41,325 bases of DNA from Akkermansia sp. Lineage in GTDB: Bacteria; Verrucomicrobiota; Verrucomicrobiia; Verrucomicrobiales; Akkermansiaceae. Positions 1 to 7,463 of this stretch are shown here, piece after piece. The notes under the pieces are model-generated. The model saw nothing but the letters and a program-made list of their open reading frames with translations. It searched no databases and had not been told where the DNA came from. Each line of letters begins with the position of its first letter. The stretch's first letter is position 1. The stretch covers positions 1 to 41,325 of the forward strand of contig JAFQDN010000073.1 of the NCBI GenBank assembly GCA_017415995.1, written 5' to 3'. The translations under genes and the position numbers were made by a program.

Positions 1-5
1 GGCAT

Positions 6-40
6 GCGGGGGAAGGACTCATTGCCGTCCTTTCCCCCGC
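6..40. repeat. GC-rich inverted repeat at the left edge
   Basis: A 13-14 bp inverted repeat (gcgggggaaggac and gtcctttcccccgc, one bulged base) with an 8-nt loop. No T-tract follows on either strand, so it is not a clear intrinsic terminator. It may end a gene left of the window or be a structural repeat. Confidence 0.45.
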
Positions 41-178
41 ACCCCCTATCCTGCTAGCACCCCTCTCCCTTTCGGTTTTTGATGAGAAAAAGTGCCTTTG
101 GGGGGCTTCCGGTGTTGTCGCACTTGTTTTTACAATTTTCAGGGAAATTTTTAGAATGATAGCAAGCTCATTTTGTGC

Positions 179-206
179 TGGATAAAAATCGGATAAGTGC
201 TATAAT
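179..206 (+). promoter_or_regulatory. Probable promoter of the fic gene
   Basis: A perfect -10 box TATAAT (201-206) sits 16 nt after a weak -35 TGGATA (179-184). Only 11 nt separate the -10 box from the ATG at 218, so the mRNA should start just a few bases before the start codon. No Shine-Dalgarno sequence is present. Confidence 0.5.
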
Positions 207-217
207 AAGAGTGCGAT

Positions 218-1246
218 ATGGGTAAGTACACGCCACCGTTTCAACAGAACACTACAGTTATCAATCTACTGGCTGAGATATGCGAGCTTGTAGGGCGAGT
301 GGAGGTTACGCATCGAGACATCATTTCAGTTCAACTGCGCAGACAGAATCAAATTCGCTCCATTCATTCATCTCTCCAAATTGAACAAAATACGCTGTCT
401 CTGGAGCAAGTTACGGCAATCTTGAATGGTAAGCGAGTCCTAGGTCCACCGCATGAAATCCGAGAAGTACAGAATGCTGCAGAAGCCTATGCGCTCATGC
501 AATCACTCAACCCACTTAGTGAAGATGATTTGCTGAAAGCGCATCGGCTGATGATGAATAGTCTGGTTAAGGAAGCCGGACGTTTTAGGAGTGGGGGCGT
601 GGGCGTAATGGACGGAAATCAGGTCATTCATATGGCACCCCCGGCTCATCTGGTGCCTTGGCAGATAAAGGATTTGTTTACATGGTATCAGGAATCTGAT
701 TTGCATCCATTGGTGAAAAGCTCCATATTTCACTATGAGTTCGAGTTCATTCACCCCTTTGCTGACGGTAATGGTCGCATAGGGCGAATGTGGCACACCC
801 TGCTACTGGCTCAGTGGAAATCTTTCTTTGCATGGCTTCCTATTGAGGAACTTATTGCTAAGCGTCAGAGCGAATACTATAAAGCCTTGCAAATGGCCGA
901 TGCTGCTTGTGACTGTGCATGTTTTGTCACCATGATGCTGGAGGTGATTCGTGATGTGCTGCAGGAAATGCCTCACGCATCTGAGGCAGTACCTTTTGAC
1001 CGACTAAGCTCCGACCAAGCTCCGACCAAGTTGACACCAACCGAACAAGAGGCATTCCGAGAGCTGACAGAGGCTCTTGGTTCTGATACTCTCTCTGCAT
1101 CTCAGCTTATGGAGCGCATGGGGCTGGTGCATAGACCTCATTTCCGCCAATTTTACCTTGTTCCAGCCTTGGAGAAAGGTATCATTGAACGCACGATACC
1201 GGATAAGCCAAATAGCCCTCGCCAACGATATCGTGCGAAGAAGTAA
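218..1246 (+). CDS. Fic domain protein (probable AMP/NMP transferase)
   Basis: Fic enzymes transfer AMP or another nucleotide moiety from a nucleotide to a hydroxyl side chain of a target protein. The 342-residue product has the full Fic signature HPFADGNGRIGR at residues 179-190, including the catalytic His179 and the anion-binding GNGR loop. Near the N-terminus SSLQIEQ (51-57) resembles the autoinhibitory helix motif S/T-x3-E-G/N; Glu56 would be the inhibitory residue, though Gln follows it where Gly or Asn is usual. Residues about 270-335 look like a winged helix, as in Fic proteins with a C-terminal DNA-binding-type domain. The ATG lies just downstream of a good -10 box. A DUF262 gene follows after 51 nt in the same orientation, so the two are probably co-transcribed. 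The target is unknown. Confidence 0.9.
   Translation: MGKYTPPFQQNTTVINLLAEICELVGRVEVTHRDIISVQLRRQNQIRSIHSSLQIEQNTLSLEQVTAILNGKRVLGPPHEIREVQNAAEAYALMQSLNPLSEDDLLKAHRLMMNSLVKEAGRFRSGGVGVMDGNQVIHMAPPAHLVPWQIKDLFTWYQESDLHPLVKSSIFHYEFEFIHPFADGNGRIGRMWHTLLLAQWKSFFAWLPIEELIAKRQSEYYKALQMADAACDCACFVTMMLEVIRDVLQEMPHASEAVPFDRLSSDQAPTKLTPTEQEAFRELTEALGSDTLSASQLMERMGLVHRPHFRQFYLVPALEKGIIERTIPDKPNSPRQRYRAKK
1007..1028 (+). repeat. 11-bp tandem repeat inside fic (2 copies)
   Basis: The unit agctccgacca occurs twice in direct succession, in the linker between the Fic core and the C-terminal winged-helix-like region. The unit is not a multiple of three. Losing one copy shifts the frame and gives a TGA after about 18 codons, so copy number would switch the C-terminal domain on or off. 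Confidence 0.8.
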
Positions 1247-1297
1247 GTATGGCTGGATAGCAGCGTAATTTTATTAAATACATCTTGCGAAACCGTT

Positions 1298-3121
1298 ATG
1301 AAAAAAATAGAAGGTTCTCCTCAAACACTCAAACAACTCCTGCAAAATACAAAGTACTCCATCCACTATTATCAGCGCGAGTACATGTGGCAGAGGAAAC
1401 ATATTGAGGAGCTTATTGATGACTTATCATCTGAGTTCTTGGAATACTATTCCGCTAACGATGAAAGAGCCGCAGTAGCGGATTACGGAGCATACTTTAT
1501 GGGGTCTATCGTTCTGACGTCAGGGCGCGAGAATGCTATCATTGACGGACAGCAACGATTCTCTTCATTGACGCTGCTACTGATGTACCTGAACAATCGA
1601 CTGAGAAGCAATGGTCAAAGTTACAATACGATTGAACAAATGATTTTCTCGGAGTCTTTCGGCACAAAATCGTATAACATCAATGTCGAAGAACGTAGAG
1701 AATGCATGGATGCTATTTTCCATGATAAGGACTTTGATACTACGAATTGTGGGGAATCAGTAAAGAATCTATACGAGAGATATACAGACATTGAGAGTAT
1801 TTTCCCCAAGACCATTAGTGATGAAATGCTACTACATTTCTGCGATTGGCTTGCAGAGAAAGTCTATTTCATTCAGATTGTCGCCACAACCGAGCAGGAT
1901 GCACACAAAGTATTCGTCACGATGAACGACCGCGGCTTAAGCCTCACATCAACAGAAATGTTGAAAGGTTATGTTCTTTCTGAAATTAAGGATGACTCAG
2001 TAAGAGAAAAAATGAACGGCATCTGGAAAGACAAAGTACTCCTATTGAAATCTGATGACGACAAGGGAGACGAAACTTTCATCAAGGCTTGGTTGCGAGC
2101 GCATTATGCCGAGACGATACGCGAGACTAAGGCTGGCGCGGTCAACAAAGATTTCGATATTATAGGCGGCTCATTTCATAAGTGGGTGCGAGACGAAAGA
2201 AATAAGCTTGGACTTCGTGAATCTGCCGATTTTGAGCTGTTTATAAAGAAGTTTGAAAAGTTTGCTGACGTATATCGGCGTATTAGACAAGCTGAAACAA
2301 CCTATGCGGAAGAAACAAAGTACGTATACTACAACGCACAGGTCAATTTCACACAACAAGTGCAGCTGTTGCTAGCTCCGATATGCTTCGAGGATTCAAT
2401 AGCAACAATTATCGAGAAAATCAATTTGACTGCCCGCTTCATTGACATTCTCATCATATCGCGTGTCACAAATAGCCGGTCTGTTGATTACAGTACGATT
2501 AAGAACTTCGTGTTCCATGTAACGAAGGATATCCGCTCGACTGATCTCGCTACACTTAAGCAAAAATTGCAGCAACAGTACCTCAATCTTAATTTCTCGC
2601 CAGAAGAAGCTTTACAGGATTTTGCTCTTAACAGCTTCACAAGAAAATACATAAAACACATTCTTGCTCGTGTAATAAGCTTCATTGAGGAATGCTCTGG
2701 AGTTGCGCCTAATTACTGCAACTACATGAATAATCAAACAAAAAATCCCTTCGAGATTGAGCATATTATCACCGACCACTTCGAGCTATTTACAGCGGAA
2801 TATTCTGATCCTGATGATTTCAAGCGTTGGCGCAACAGAATAGGCGCATTGCTTCTCCTGCATAAAAGCATCAACGCCAGCCTGAATGATTCTCTTTATG
2901 AAGATAAGCTGAGAAAATATTGTTCTAACGAGGGTAATATCTACACCGAGTCTTTGGGGCAGCTTGCATACCAAAACAATCCAAAGTTCAACAAGTTTAT
3001 TTCAGATAACGGATTATCGTTTAAAGCCTATGAGCATTTTGGAAAGGCTGAAATAGCAGAACGTACAACGTTACTGATTCAGCTCTTCAAGCTAATCTGG
3101 AACGATGCATTGTTCCTCTAA
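1298..3121 (+). CDS. DUF262 / DUF1524-type (GmrSD-like) nuclease family protein
   Basis: The 607-residue product has the DUF262 landmarks: YYQREYMW (24-31), the nucleotide-binding motif IDGQQR (82-87) and MNDRGLSLTSTEMLK near residues 210-225. The C-terminal part contains FEIEHIITDHF (about 485-495), an HNH-like motif of the DUF1524 type. This DUF262-DUF1524 architecture is shared with GmrSD-type modification-dependent restriction enzymes and related phage-defence nucleases, where DUF262 binds or hydrolyses NTP and the HNH domain cuts DNA. The length is typical of single-chain fused forms. It lies 51 nt after fic and overlaps the convergent small gene at 3118-3303 by 4 nt. The family is clear; the defence role is inferred. 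Confidence 0.85.
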   Translation: MKKIEGSPQTLKQLLQNTKYSIHYYQREYMWQRKHIEELIDDLSSEFLEYYSANDERAAVADYGAYFMGSIVLTSGRENAIIDGQQRFSSLTLLLMYLNNRLRSNGQSYNTIEQMIFSESFGTKSYNINVEERRECMDAIFHDKDFDTTNCGESVKNLYERYTDIESIFPKTISDEMLLHFCDWLAEKVYFIQIVATTEQDAHKVFVTMNDRGLSLTSTEMLKGYVLSEIKDDSVREKMNGIWKDKVLLLKSDDDKGDETFIKAWLRAHYAETIRETKAGAVNKDFDIIGGSFHKWVRDERNKLGLRESADFELFIKKFEKFADVYRRIRQAETTYAEETKYVYYNAQVNFTQQVQLLLAPICFEDSIATIIEKINLTARFIDILIISRVTNSRSVDYSTIKNFVFHVTKDIRSTDLATLKQKLQQQYLNLNFSPEEALQDFALNSFTRKYIKHILARVISFIEECSGVAPNYCNYMNNQTKNPFEIEHIITDHFELFTAEYSDPDDFKRWRNRIGALLLLHKSINASLNDSLYEDKLRKYCSNEGNIYTESLGQLAYQNNPKFNKFISDNGLSFKAYEHFGKAEIAERTTLLIQLFKLIWNDALFL

Positions 3122-3303
3122 AAGGAGCCTTCCTCGTCCATAGCTTCGCTCTCTTCTAAGTACGCGCAGAACTCAGCGTAGTCATCCATCTTGGCCTTGT
3201 CCTCGACATCAGCTTCAGCATATTCTTCATCGGTGAAAGGCTTGCCGCTGGTCTTGCGCTCCTCGTGTTCCTTCAGAAGCTTCATTATTTCCTCGTTAGT
3301 CAT
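3118..3303 (-). CDS. Small acidic hypothetical protein
   Basis: A 61-residue, strongly acidic, Met/Glu/Lys-rich protein of predicted helical character (starting MTNEEIMKLLKEHEERK). It converges on the DUF262 gene with a 4-nt stop-codon overlap. No family is recognised. Its amino-acid composition is natural rather than that of an antisense artefact. There is no clear Shine-Dalgarno sequence, which is common in this window. A small acidic protein beside a nuclease-like gene could be a regulator or inhibitor, but nothing in the sequence proves this. Confidence 0.55.
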   Translation of the reverse strand: MTNEEIMKLLKEHEERKTSGKPFTDEEYAEADVEDKAKMDDYAEFCAYLEESEAMDEEGSF

Positions 3304-3994
3304 TAGCGTTAAGCGTTTTATTTATAATGAAAGTATAGCATATAGGGCAAAACAGTCCAGCTTTTTCTTTGCTTAGTCTCAATGCTTTACGTGCTTACCT
3401 TGCAGTTTAAACTCCATCTACAACCCTTGATTAGCTCAAATCTTCGTAACTTGGGGCTTCGAGTCACGCGATACTCACTTTCTACGCCCTCACAGGGACG
3501 TACAGGGTTGAGCCTCTGCTAAAGCTTTGGCTGCACGAGAGCACTTATGACTTTTGTTGAACTTTTTCCCGAGAAGAAAGCGGCCTTGTGGTTGTGAAAA
3601 GAGCCTGAGCTGAAAATGCAAAAGATTGATTATTGAGAGGGGAGAGAGGTTTAACCCCCGGCGAGGGGGCTTCATGGGGGTAGAACCCACACGAGTCCCG
3701 GGGAGTCCCGAGGGGTTAAAAACGGGGTAAAAAGAGGCCGATTTCAGGTCAATTCAGGGCTCAATCAGCGCTCATTCTATTTTCGCAACTGAATGATATT
3801 GTATGGATTAAGGAAAAAAGAAAAGGCTGCGCTTTCTATTTGAAAGCGCCGCCTAGAGGGGTCGTCAATGAGAGTCGAAAGTTTTCTTGTGTTGTAAAAC
3901 GTTTATGAATAGCAACTTATAAAAATAAAGTTACAAACAAAAGACAAAATTCGGCTTTTTGTTTTGGTGATTAGGTTGGTAGAAAAAATTACGC
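3304..3994. other. Non-coding stretch with hairpins
   Basis: No convincing gene in about 690 bp. A 66-codon reverse-strand frame at 3490-3690 has no recognisable features. Around 3650-3715 there is a GC-rich patch of short C-runs and G-runs with the direct repeat gagtcccg. At 3825-3853 a 12-bp hairpin (ggctgcgctttc, loop tattt, gaaagcgccgcc, one internal mismatch) is followed, when read on the minus strand, by a T-rich tract. It could terminate minus-strand transcription, yet no minus-strand gene now lies to its right. It looks like a decayed part of the island. Confidence 0.5.
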
Positions 3995-4023
3995 TTGACA
4001 ATTTGTGCAAATAATAGTATTTT
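3995..4023 (+). promoter_or_regulatory. Sigma-70-type promoter upstream of the AT-rich membrane gene
   Basis: A perfect -35 TTGACA (3995-4000), a 17-nt spacer, and -10 TATTTT (4018-4023). The start codon at 4118 lies about 88 nt after the expected transcription start, a much longer leader than at most other promoters in this window. Confidence 0.6.
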
Positions 4024-4117
4024 GTCATCTGTTTAGCATGTGGGGCTTCGGAAAGTCCTTAGAATCTATAGACTGTAGGTAGAAAAAAAGGTGTGCTTCA
4101 TTTGTAAATAGACTATT

Positions 4118-4573
4118 ATGAAAAAATGTGTATTATCCATTTTGTTTATAATTTGGCTGTTTTTTTTGATCGTTGTTCCATATGTTATCTTTTATGAGAG
4201 TGCGAAGATATATAGTTTTAATAATTGTAAATATTTTTCCGACGGTTATATAGTGATATGTGAAAATATAGGTTATGAGAAGCAATATGTAGAAGTTTGT
4301 TTTATTGATAATGAACATAGCGAAAGAACGTTTAGCCAAGCTTTACGAAGTAAATTGTTGTATTATAAAAAAGGTGATGCTGTCAAAGTGCGTTACAGCG
4401 AAACTTATGCGTGCATCGAACATGAAAGTTTGAATCCCAATAAAAATTTACCTTTTCTTTTTTTGGGGGGAATTGTATGGCTCCCTCTTTTTCGTGCTTT
4501 TCTTTATTTATTAAGAAAGTTATCATCTTTATTATACCATTTCGCTATTAGATTGTTTAATAGAAATATCTGA
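4118..4573 (+). CDS. Small two-helix membrane protein (DUF3592-like)
   Basis: A 151-residue protein with an N-terminal hydrophobic helix (residues about 5-26), a soluble region of about 75 residues, and a second hydrophobic segment (about 110-130) followed by basic residues. The soluble part ends in YKKGDAVKVRYSETYACI, resembling the GDxVxVxY core of DUF3592 proteins, whose function is unknown. The gene is far richer in A+T than its neighbours, which suggests separate acquisition. The ATG follows a long leader from a strong upstream promoter. The DUF3592 link is an impression from the motif only. Confidence 0.7.
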   Translation: MKKCVLSILFIIWLFFLIVVPYVIFYESAKIYSFNNCKYFSDGYIVICENIGYEKQYVEVCFIDNEHSERTFSQALRSKLLYYKKGDAVKVRYSETYACIEHESLNPNKNLPFLFLGGIVWLPLFRAFLYLLRKLSSLLYHFAIRLFNRNI

Positions 4574-4683
4574 GCGGCGATAGGTAGATAGTTCTCTCTC
4601 GTTCACCGTTCGAGATATATGGCAATTTACAGGATGAATTTGAAGAGTTGAAAAAATAAGGGTAAATATACTGCATCATTTAC

Positions 4684-5061
4684 GTGAGAATGATAGAGGC
4701 TGGAGAATGCGTGTTGGGAAGCATCAGTCAATATATCGAAGTAGAAATGAAAGTCAACTGATAGAAAAGCAAGGTGGATAAAGTACGGAACTGCGTCTAC
4801 CTCGGAATGTAAATTCCGAAATGCATCCGTGAAAGCATAGGATGCATGCGGAAGCTATGGCGTAGAATCATTGCAATGGGGACAATATTGTGGAGTGTGG
4901 CATGCTCGCAGCCTGCGAATGTCTGTATGGACATCGCATGGCTACGAGCAGAGGAATATATCTCTTTTTATCAACTCCTCAAACGCTGATTGGAAACCGC
5001 CGTATGCGGTAATTCGCACGTACGGTGGTGTGAGAGGGGGACGAAAGTCCCCCTACTCGAT
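4684..5061 (+). mobile_element. ORF-less group II intron remnant
   Basis: The 3' end is diagnostic: a 34-nt domain V (4995-5028) with the two paired strands ccgtatgcgg and cgcacgtacgg, then a domain VI hairpin (agaggggg / tccccct, with an unpaired A in the ctactcgat tail) ending at 5061. Upstream, phrases such as gaaagtcaactgatagaaa, aagcaaggtgg and several hairpins (tcggaat/attccga at about 4802-4820) resemble domain I of bacterial group II introns. Only about 60 nt lie where domain IV should carry the reverse-transcriptase gene, so no maturase is encoded. The 5' boundary is uncertain: GTGAG at 4684 is the best GUGYG-like candidate. Splicing would need a maturase from elsewhere. Confidence 0.7.
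4995..5028 (+). ncRNA. Group II intron domain V
   Basis: Exactly 34 nt, the size of domain V, folding into the standard hairpin. The catalytic triad position reads CGC rather than the commoner AGC; CGC is known in a minority of introns. Domain VI follows directly. Confidence 0.75.
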
Positions 5062-5065
5062 TTTA

Positions 5066-5082
5066 AGGGTGGGCGAAGGGGA
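5066..5082 (-). repeat. Duplicate of the tRNA-His 3' end (att-like)
   Basis: Seventeen identical bases (agggtgggcgaagggga on the plus strand) match 5315-5331, which is the acceptor stem and 3' half of the T-arm of tRNA-His. The copy begins 5 nt after the intron 3' end. Duplication of a tRNA 3' end is the classic footprint of tyrosine-recombinase integration. Confidence 0.65.
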
Positions 5083-5269
5083 GCCCCCTCCGGGGCCGCC
5101 CCCCAAGCCGCTTGCTTGTGCAAGCGGTACCCTCACAGAGGTGTCTGTCCCGTCACGGCGTAGGCGTAGCCGAAGACGGATCGGCTTGGGGGCAAGCTGC
5201 TGCGTCACTCGCAGCTTGCCCACGACAACCTCCGGATTGTTGAGGGAGTACACATTCCAGTCACCATAA
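5083..5269. other. GC-rich multi-hairpin segment beside tRNA-His
   Basis: No believable gene. The segment contains a perfect 10-bp hairpin with a 10-nt loop (5191-5220, arms ggcaagctgc/gcagcttgcc), a perfect 8-bp hairpin (5108-5127, ccgcttgc/gcaagcgg), and an 11-bp long-range pair (5100-5110 with 5182-5192) that would enclose the second hairpin. It lies between the duplicated and the genuine tRNA-His 3' ends. It could be a structured RNA, a recombination site or the end of a mobile element. Confidence 0.4.
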
Positions 5270-5314
5270 AACTAAAAAGACCAGCACCTCTGCGAGGCAC
5301 TGGTCTTTTTAGTT
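5270..5314 (-). terminator. Terminator after tRNA-His
   Basis: A 21-bp inverted repeat, starting aactaaaaagaccag and ending ctggtctttttagtt, with two mismatches near the loop. Both outer arms are T/A-rich, so it can act in both directions. It begins 3 nt past the tRNA-His 3' end on the minus strand. Confidence 0.8.
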
Positions 5315-5316
5315 AG

Positions 5317-5388
5317 GGTGGGCGAAGGGGATCGAACCCTCGACAACCGGAACCACAATCCGGGGCTCTACCACTGAGCTACACCCAC
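5317..5388 (-). tRNA. tRNA-His (GTG anticodon)
   Basis: A full cloverleaf on the minus strand. The acceptor stem is GTGGGTG paired with CGCCCAC, and a G just before position 1 can pair with C73, the extra G-1 of tRNA-His. The anticodon loop TTGTGGT carries GTG and the T-loop is TTCGATC. CCA is not encoded. The 3' end is duplicated at 5066-5082, marking it as an integration site for the island to its left. Confidence 0.95.
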
Positions 5389-5476
5389 CATCTTCGTTGT
5401 AGTGAAGGCAACGTTGCGTTGCGGGGCTAATTATACAGAAAAAAGAGAGGAATGCAAGACTAAAGTGTAAAAAAGT

Positions 5477-6328
5477 TTAATTTTTCTGAAAAAAACATGC
5501 AGAATGGAGGAGAGAAAGTGCGTGAGCGAGGGGAGCGACGTCGTGAACACGGTGAAGGTCCGCGCCGTTGAGGGCAGAAATGATGGACATCGTTACGGTG
5601 GGGATGGGGGAGATTTTGGGGAGGTCCGGGTTGTGGAGGATGTCGCCGAGGAAGCGTTTGCGGGAAAGCGCCATGAGGAGGGGGAGGTTGCGGTAGCGGA
5701 GTTCGCTGAGGTGTGAGATGAGCTCCAGATTGTGTTGTGTGGATTTGCCGAACCCGATGCCGGGGTCCAGGCAGATGCGGGAAGGAGAAATGCCGCATTG
5801 CTCTGCGAGGTCAACGCGAGAGCGGAAGAAATCCCGGACTTCGGAGACAACGTCGGAGTAGTGAGGGTTGAGCTGCATGGTGAGGGGGTCGCCCTGCATG
5901 TGCATGAGGATAATGCCACAGGAGGATTGAGCGCAGAGGTTGCGCATGAGCGGGGAGGCAAGCCCTGAGATATCATTGATGATGTCTGCCCCGGCAAGGA
6001 GAGCCTCGCGGGCGACCTCTGGGTTGCGTGTGTCGATGGAGATGAGAGCGTTGGGGAAATTGTGTTTGATGGCAGAGATAACGGGGATGGTGCGCTGGAT
6101 TTCCGTTTGGATGGGGACGGGGGAGGAGCCCGGGCGTGTAGATTCTCCGCCGATGTCGATGATGTGAGCGCCGTCGGCAAGGAGTTTTTCCGCATGAAGG
6201 AGAGCGGCGTGAAGCGAGTTGTGTAATCCGCCGTCGGAGAAGGAATCCGGGGTGACATTGAGTATGCCGATAATGGCGCCCTGAGGAGGGATTTGCCAGA
6301 GAGAATTGCGGAGTTGCCAGTGTCTCAT
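5477..6328 (-). CDS. folP: Dihydropteroate synthase
   Basis: Joins 6-hydroxymethyl-dihydropterin pyrophosphate to p-aminobenzoate to give dihydropteroate in folate synthesis, in the cytosol. The 283-residue TIM-barrel protein shows all signatures: GILNVTPDSFSDGG (21-34), IDIGGESTRPGS (57-68), SIDTRNPEVA with INDISG, DPGIGFGKS and the phosphate-binding SRKRFLG. The length is normal. The start is fixed by a good promoter whose -10 box lies 10 nt upstream. The gene stands alone, divergent from the ROK kinase, with tRNA-His 88 nt downstream on the same strand. Confidence 0.96.
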   Translation of the reverse strand: MRHWQLRNSLWQIPPQGAIIGILNVTPDSFSDGGLHNSLHAALLHAEKLLADGAHIIDIGGESTRPGSSPVPIQTEIQRTIPVISAIKHNFPNALISIDTRNPEVAREALLAGADIINDISGLASPLMRNLCAQSSCGIILMHMQGDPLTMQLNPHYSDVVSEVRDFFRSRVDLAEQCGISPSRICLDPGIGFGKSTQHNLELISHLSELRYRNLPLLMALSRKRFLGDILHNPDLPKISPIPTVTMSIISALNGADLHRVHDVAPLAHALSLLHSACFFQKN

Positions 6329-6338
6329 AACGGAGGAG

Positions 6339-6367
6339 ATTTAAGCGCAGAACGGTGCGGAAGTCAA
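6339..6367 (-). promoter_or_regulatory. folP promoter
   Basis: On the minus strand -35 TTGACT (6362-6367), a 17-nt spacer and -10 TTAAAT (6339-6344). The -10 box ends 10 nt before the folP ATG, predicting a leader of only a few bases. Confidence 0.6.
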
Positions 6368-6511
6368 ATATTAAGTTGGGGGAAAGTTTGGGAAAGTGTG
6401 CCACGGAGCAAAAGATGACAGTGCAGCGAGAGCCGAGGGAGGAGGGATTTTTGTTGGTGGATGTGTAGATTTTTCTTTTAATGGAGGGGAAAGTGTGGTA
6501 GAGTGGGACGC

Positions 6512-7459
6512 ATGATGAGAGACGAGCAGTCAATAGGAGTGGACATGGGGGGGACAACCATCAAATTTGCGGTGGTGCAGGGGACTGAGATAGTGTATAA
6601 AGCGGAGCCGATGCAAACGACGGATTACCCATCCCCGGATTGTATAGTGGAGGAGATAGGGGTGCGCTTGCGGGGGATAATGGAGAAATACCCGGAGGTA
6701 AAGGCTGTGGGAATGGGATTGCCGGGGTTTGTTGATCATAAGGCCGGGGTAGTGGATTCTCTGACCAATGTGCCCGGGTGGTATGATATTCATATAAGAG
6801 ATATACTGAGTGATGCAACGGGTTTGCCTGCTGCAGTGGATAATGATGCCAACTGTATGGCCTATGCCGAGTGGAAGTTGGGCGCGGGCCGAGGGATGAG
6901 CGACTTGGTGTGTCTGACCCTGGGGACGGGTATAGGAAGTGGCGTGATAGCGGGAGGGCGTTTTATACGAGGCTACCTGAGTGCAGCCGGAGAGCTGGGG
7001 CAGATGAGTATTGATTACAAGGGGCGTATAGGCTATTATGGTAATCAGGGAGCTATAGAGGATTACATAGGGCACCGTGAGATTACGGCGGAGGCTCAGA
7101 TAGCGTATGCAGCAGCCGGGCAAGCAAAGGAGCTCAGTGAGTGCGGACCGTTGCAGCTGGAGCTTGCCGCTAAGGCCGGATGCCCGGTGGCACTGGCACT
7201 GTGGGATGATATAGGGAGAAAGCTTGCGGCCTGCCTGATGAATTGCCATTACATATTGAACCCGGAGGCGTTTATTATAGGCGGAGGTGTGGCAAAAGCC
7301 GGGGATGTGTTGTTTAACCCGGTGCGTAAGTATTTGAAAGCACAGTTGTACCCGCCACATTATGAACGGATTAAGATATTGCCGGCGCAGTTCAGTAATG
7401 ATGCCGGAATTATCGGAGCTGCACGCCTTGCGCTCAGTACGGCAAACCATGAGGAGTAA
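6512..7459 (+). CDS. ROK-family sugar kinase (probable glucokinase)
   Basis: ROK kinases phosphorylate glucose or related hexoses and hexosamines with ATP; some ROK proteins are repressors, but this one has no helix-turn-helix. The N-terminal phosphate loop is DMGGTTIK, followed by GMGLPGFVD, DNDANCMAYAEW (with the catalytic-type Asp) and LGTGIGSGVI. The ROK zinc motif CxCGxxGCxE is changed to GYYGNQGAIE: all three Cys are lost and the Glu is kept. ATG 6512 is preferred over an in-frame GTG at 6503 because it gives the usual N-terminus. A paralogue with the same cysteine loss lies at 36573-37535. The next gene starts 4 nt downstream, so this gene heads an operon. The exact sugar is unknown. 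Confidence 0.88.
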   Translation: MMRDEQSIGVDMGGTTIKFAVVQGTEIVYKAEPMQTTDYPSPDCIVEEIGVRLRGIMEKYPEVKAVGMGLPGFVDHKAGVVDSLTNVPGWYDIHIRDILSDATGLPAAVDNDANCMAYAEWKLGAGRGMSDLVCLTLGTGIGSGVIAGGRFIRGYLSAAGELGQMSIDYKGRIGYYGNQGAIEDYIGHREITAEAQIAYAAAGQAKELSECGPLQLELAAKAGCPVALALWDDIGRKLAACLMNCHYILNPEAFIIGGGVAKAGDVLFNPVRKYLKAQLYPPHYERIKILPAQFSNDAGIIGAARLALSTANHEE

Positions 7460-7463
7460 GTGA

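Noticed and set aside
3490..3690. 66-codon reverse-strand frame
   Set aside because: No domain, no promoter or ribosome site, and it spans the GC-rich repeat patch.
4871..5269. 132-codon forward frame across the intron end
   Set aside because: It runs through intron domains V and VI and the hairpin-rich spacer; structure explains the region and the protein looks random.
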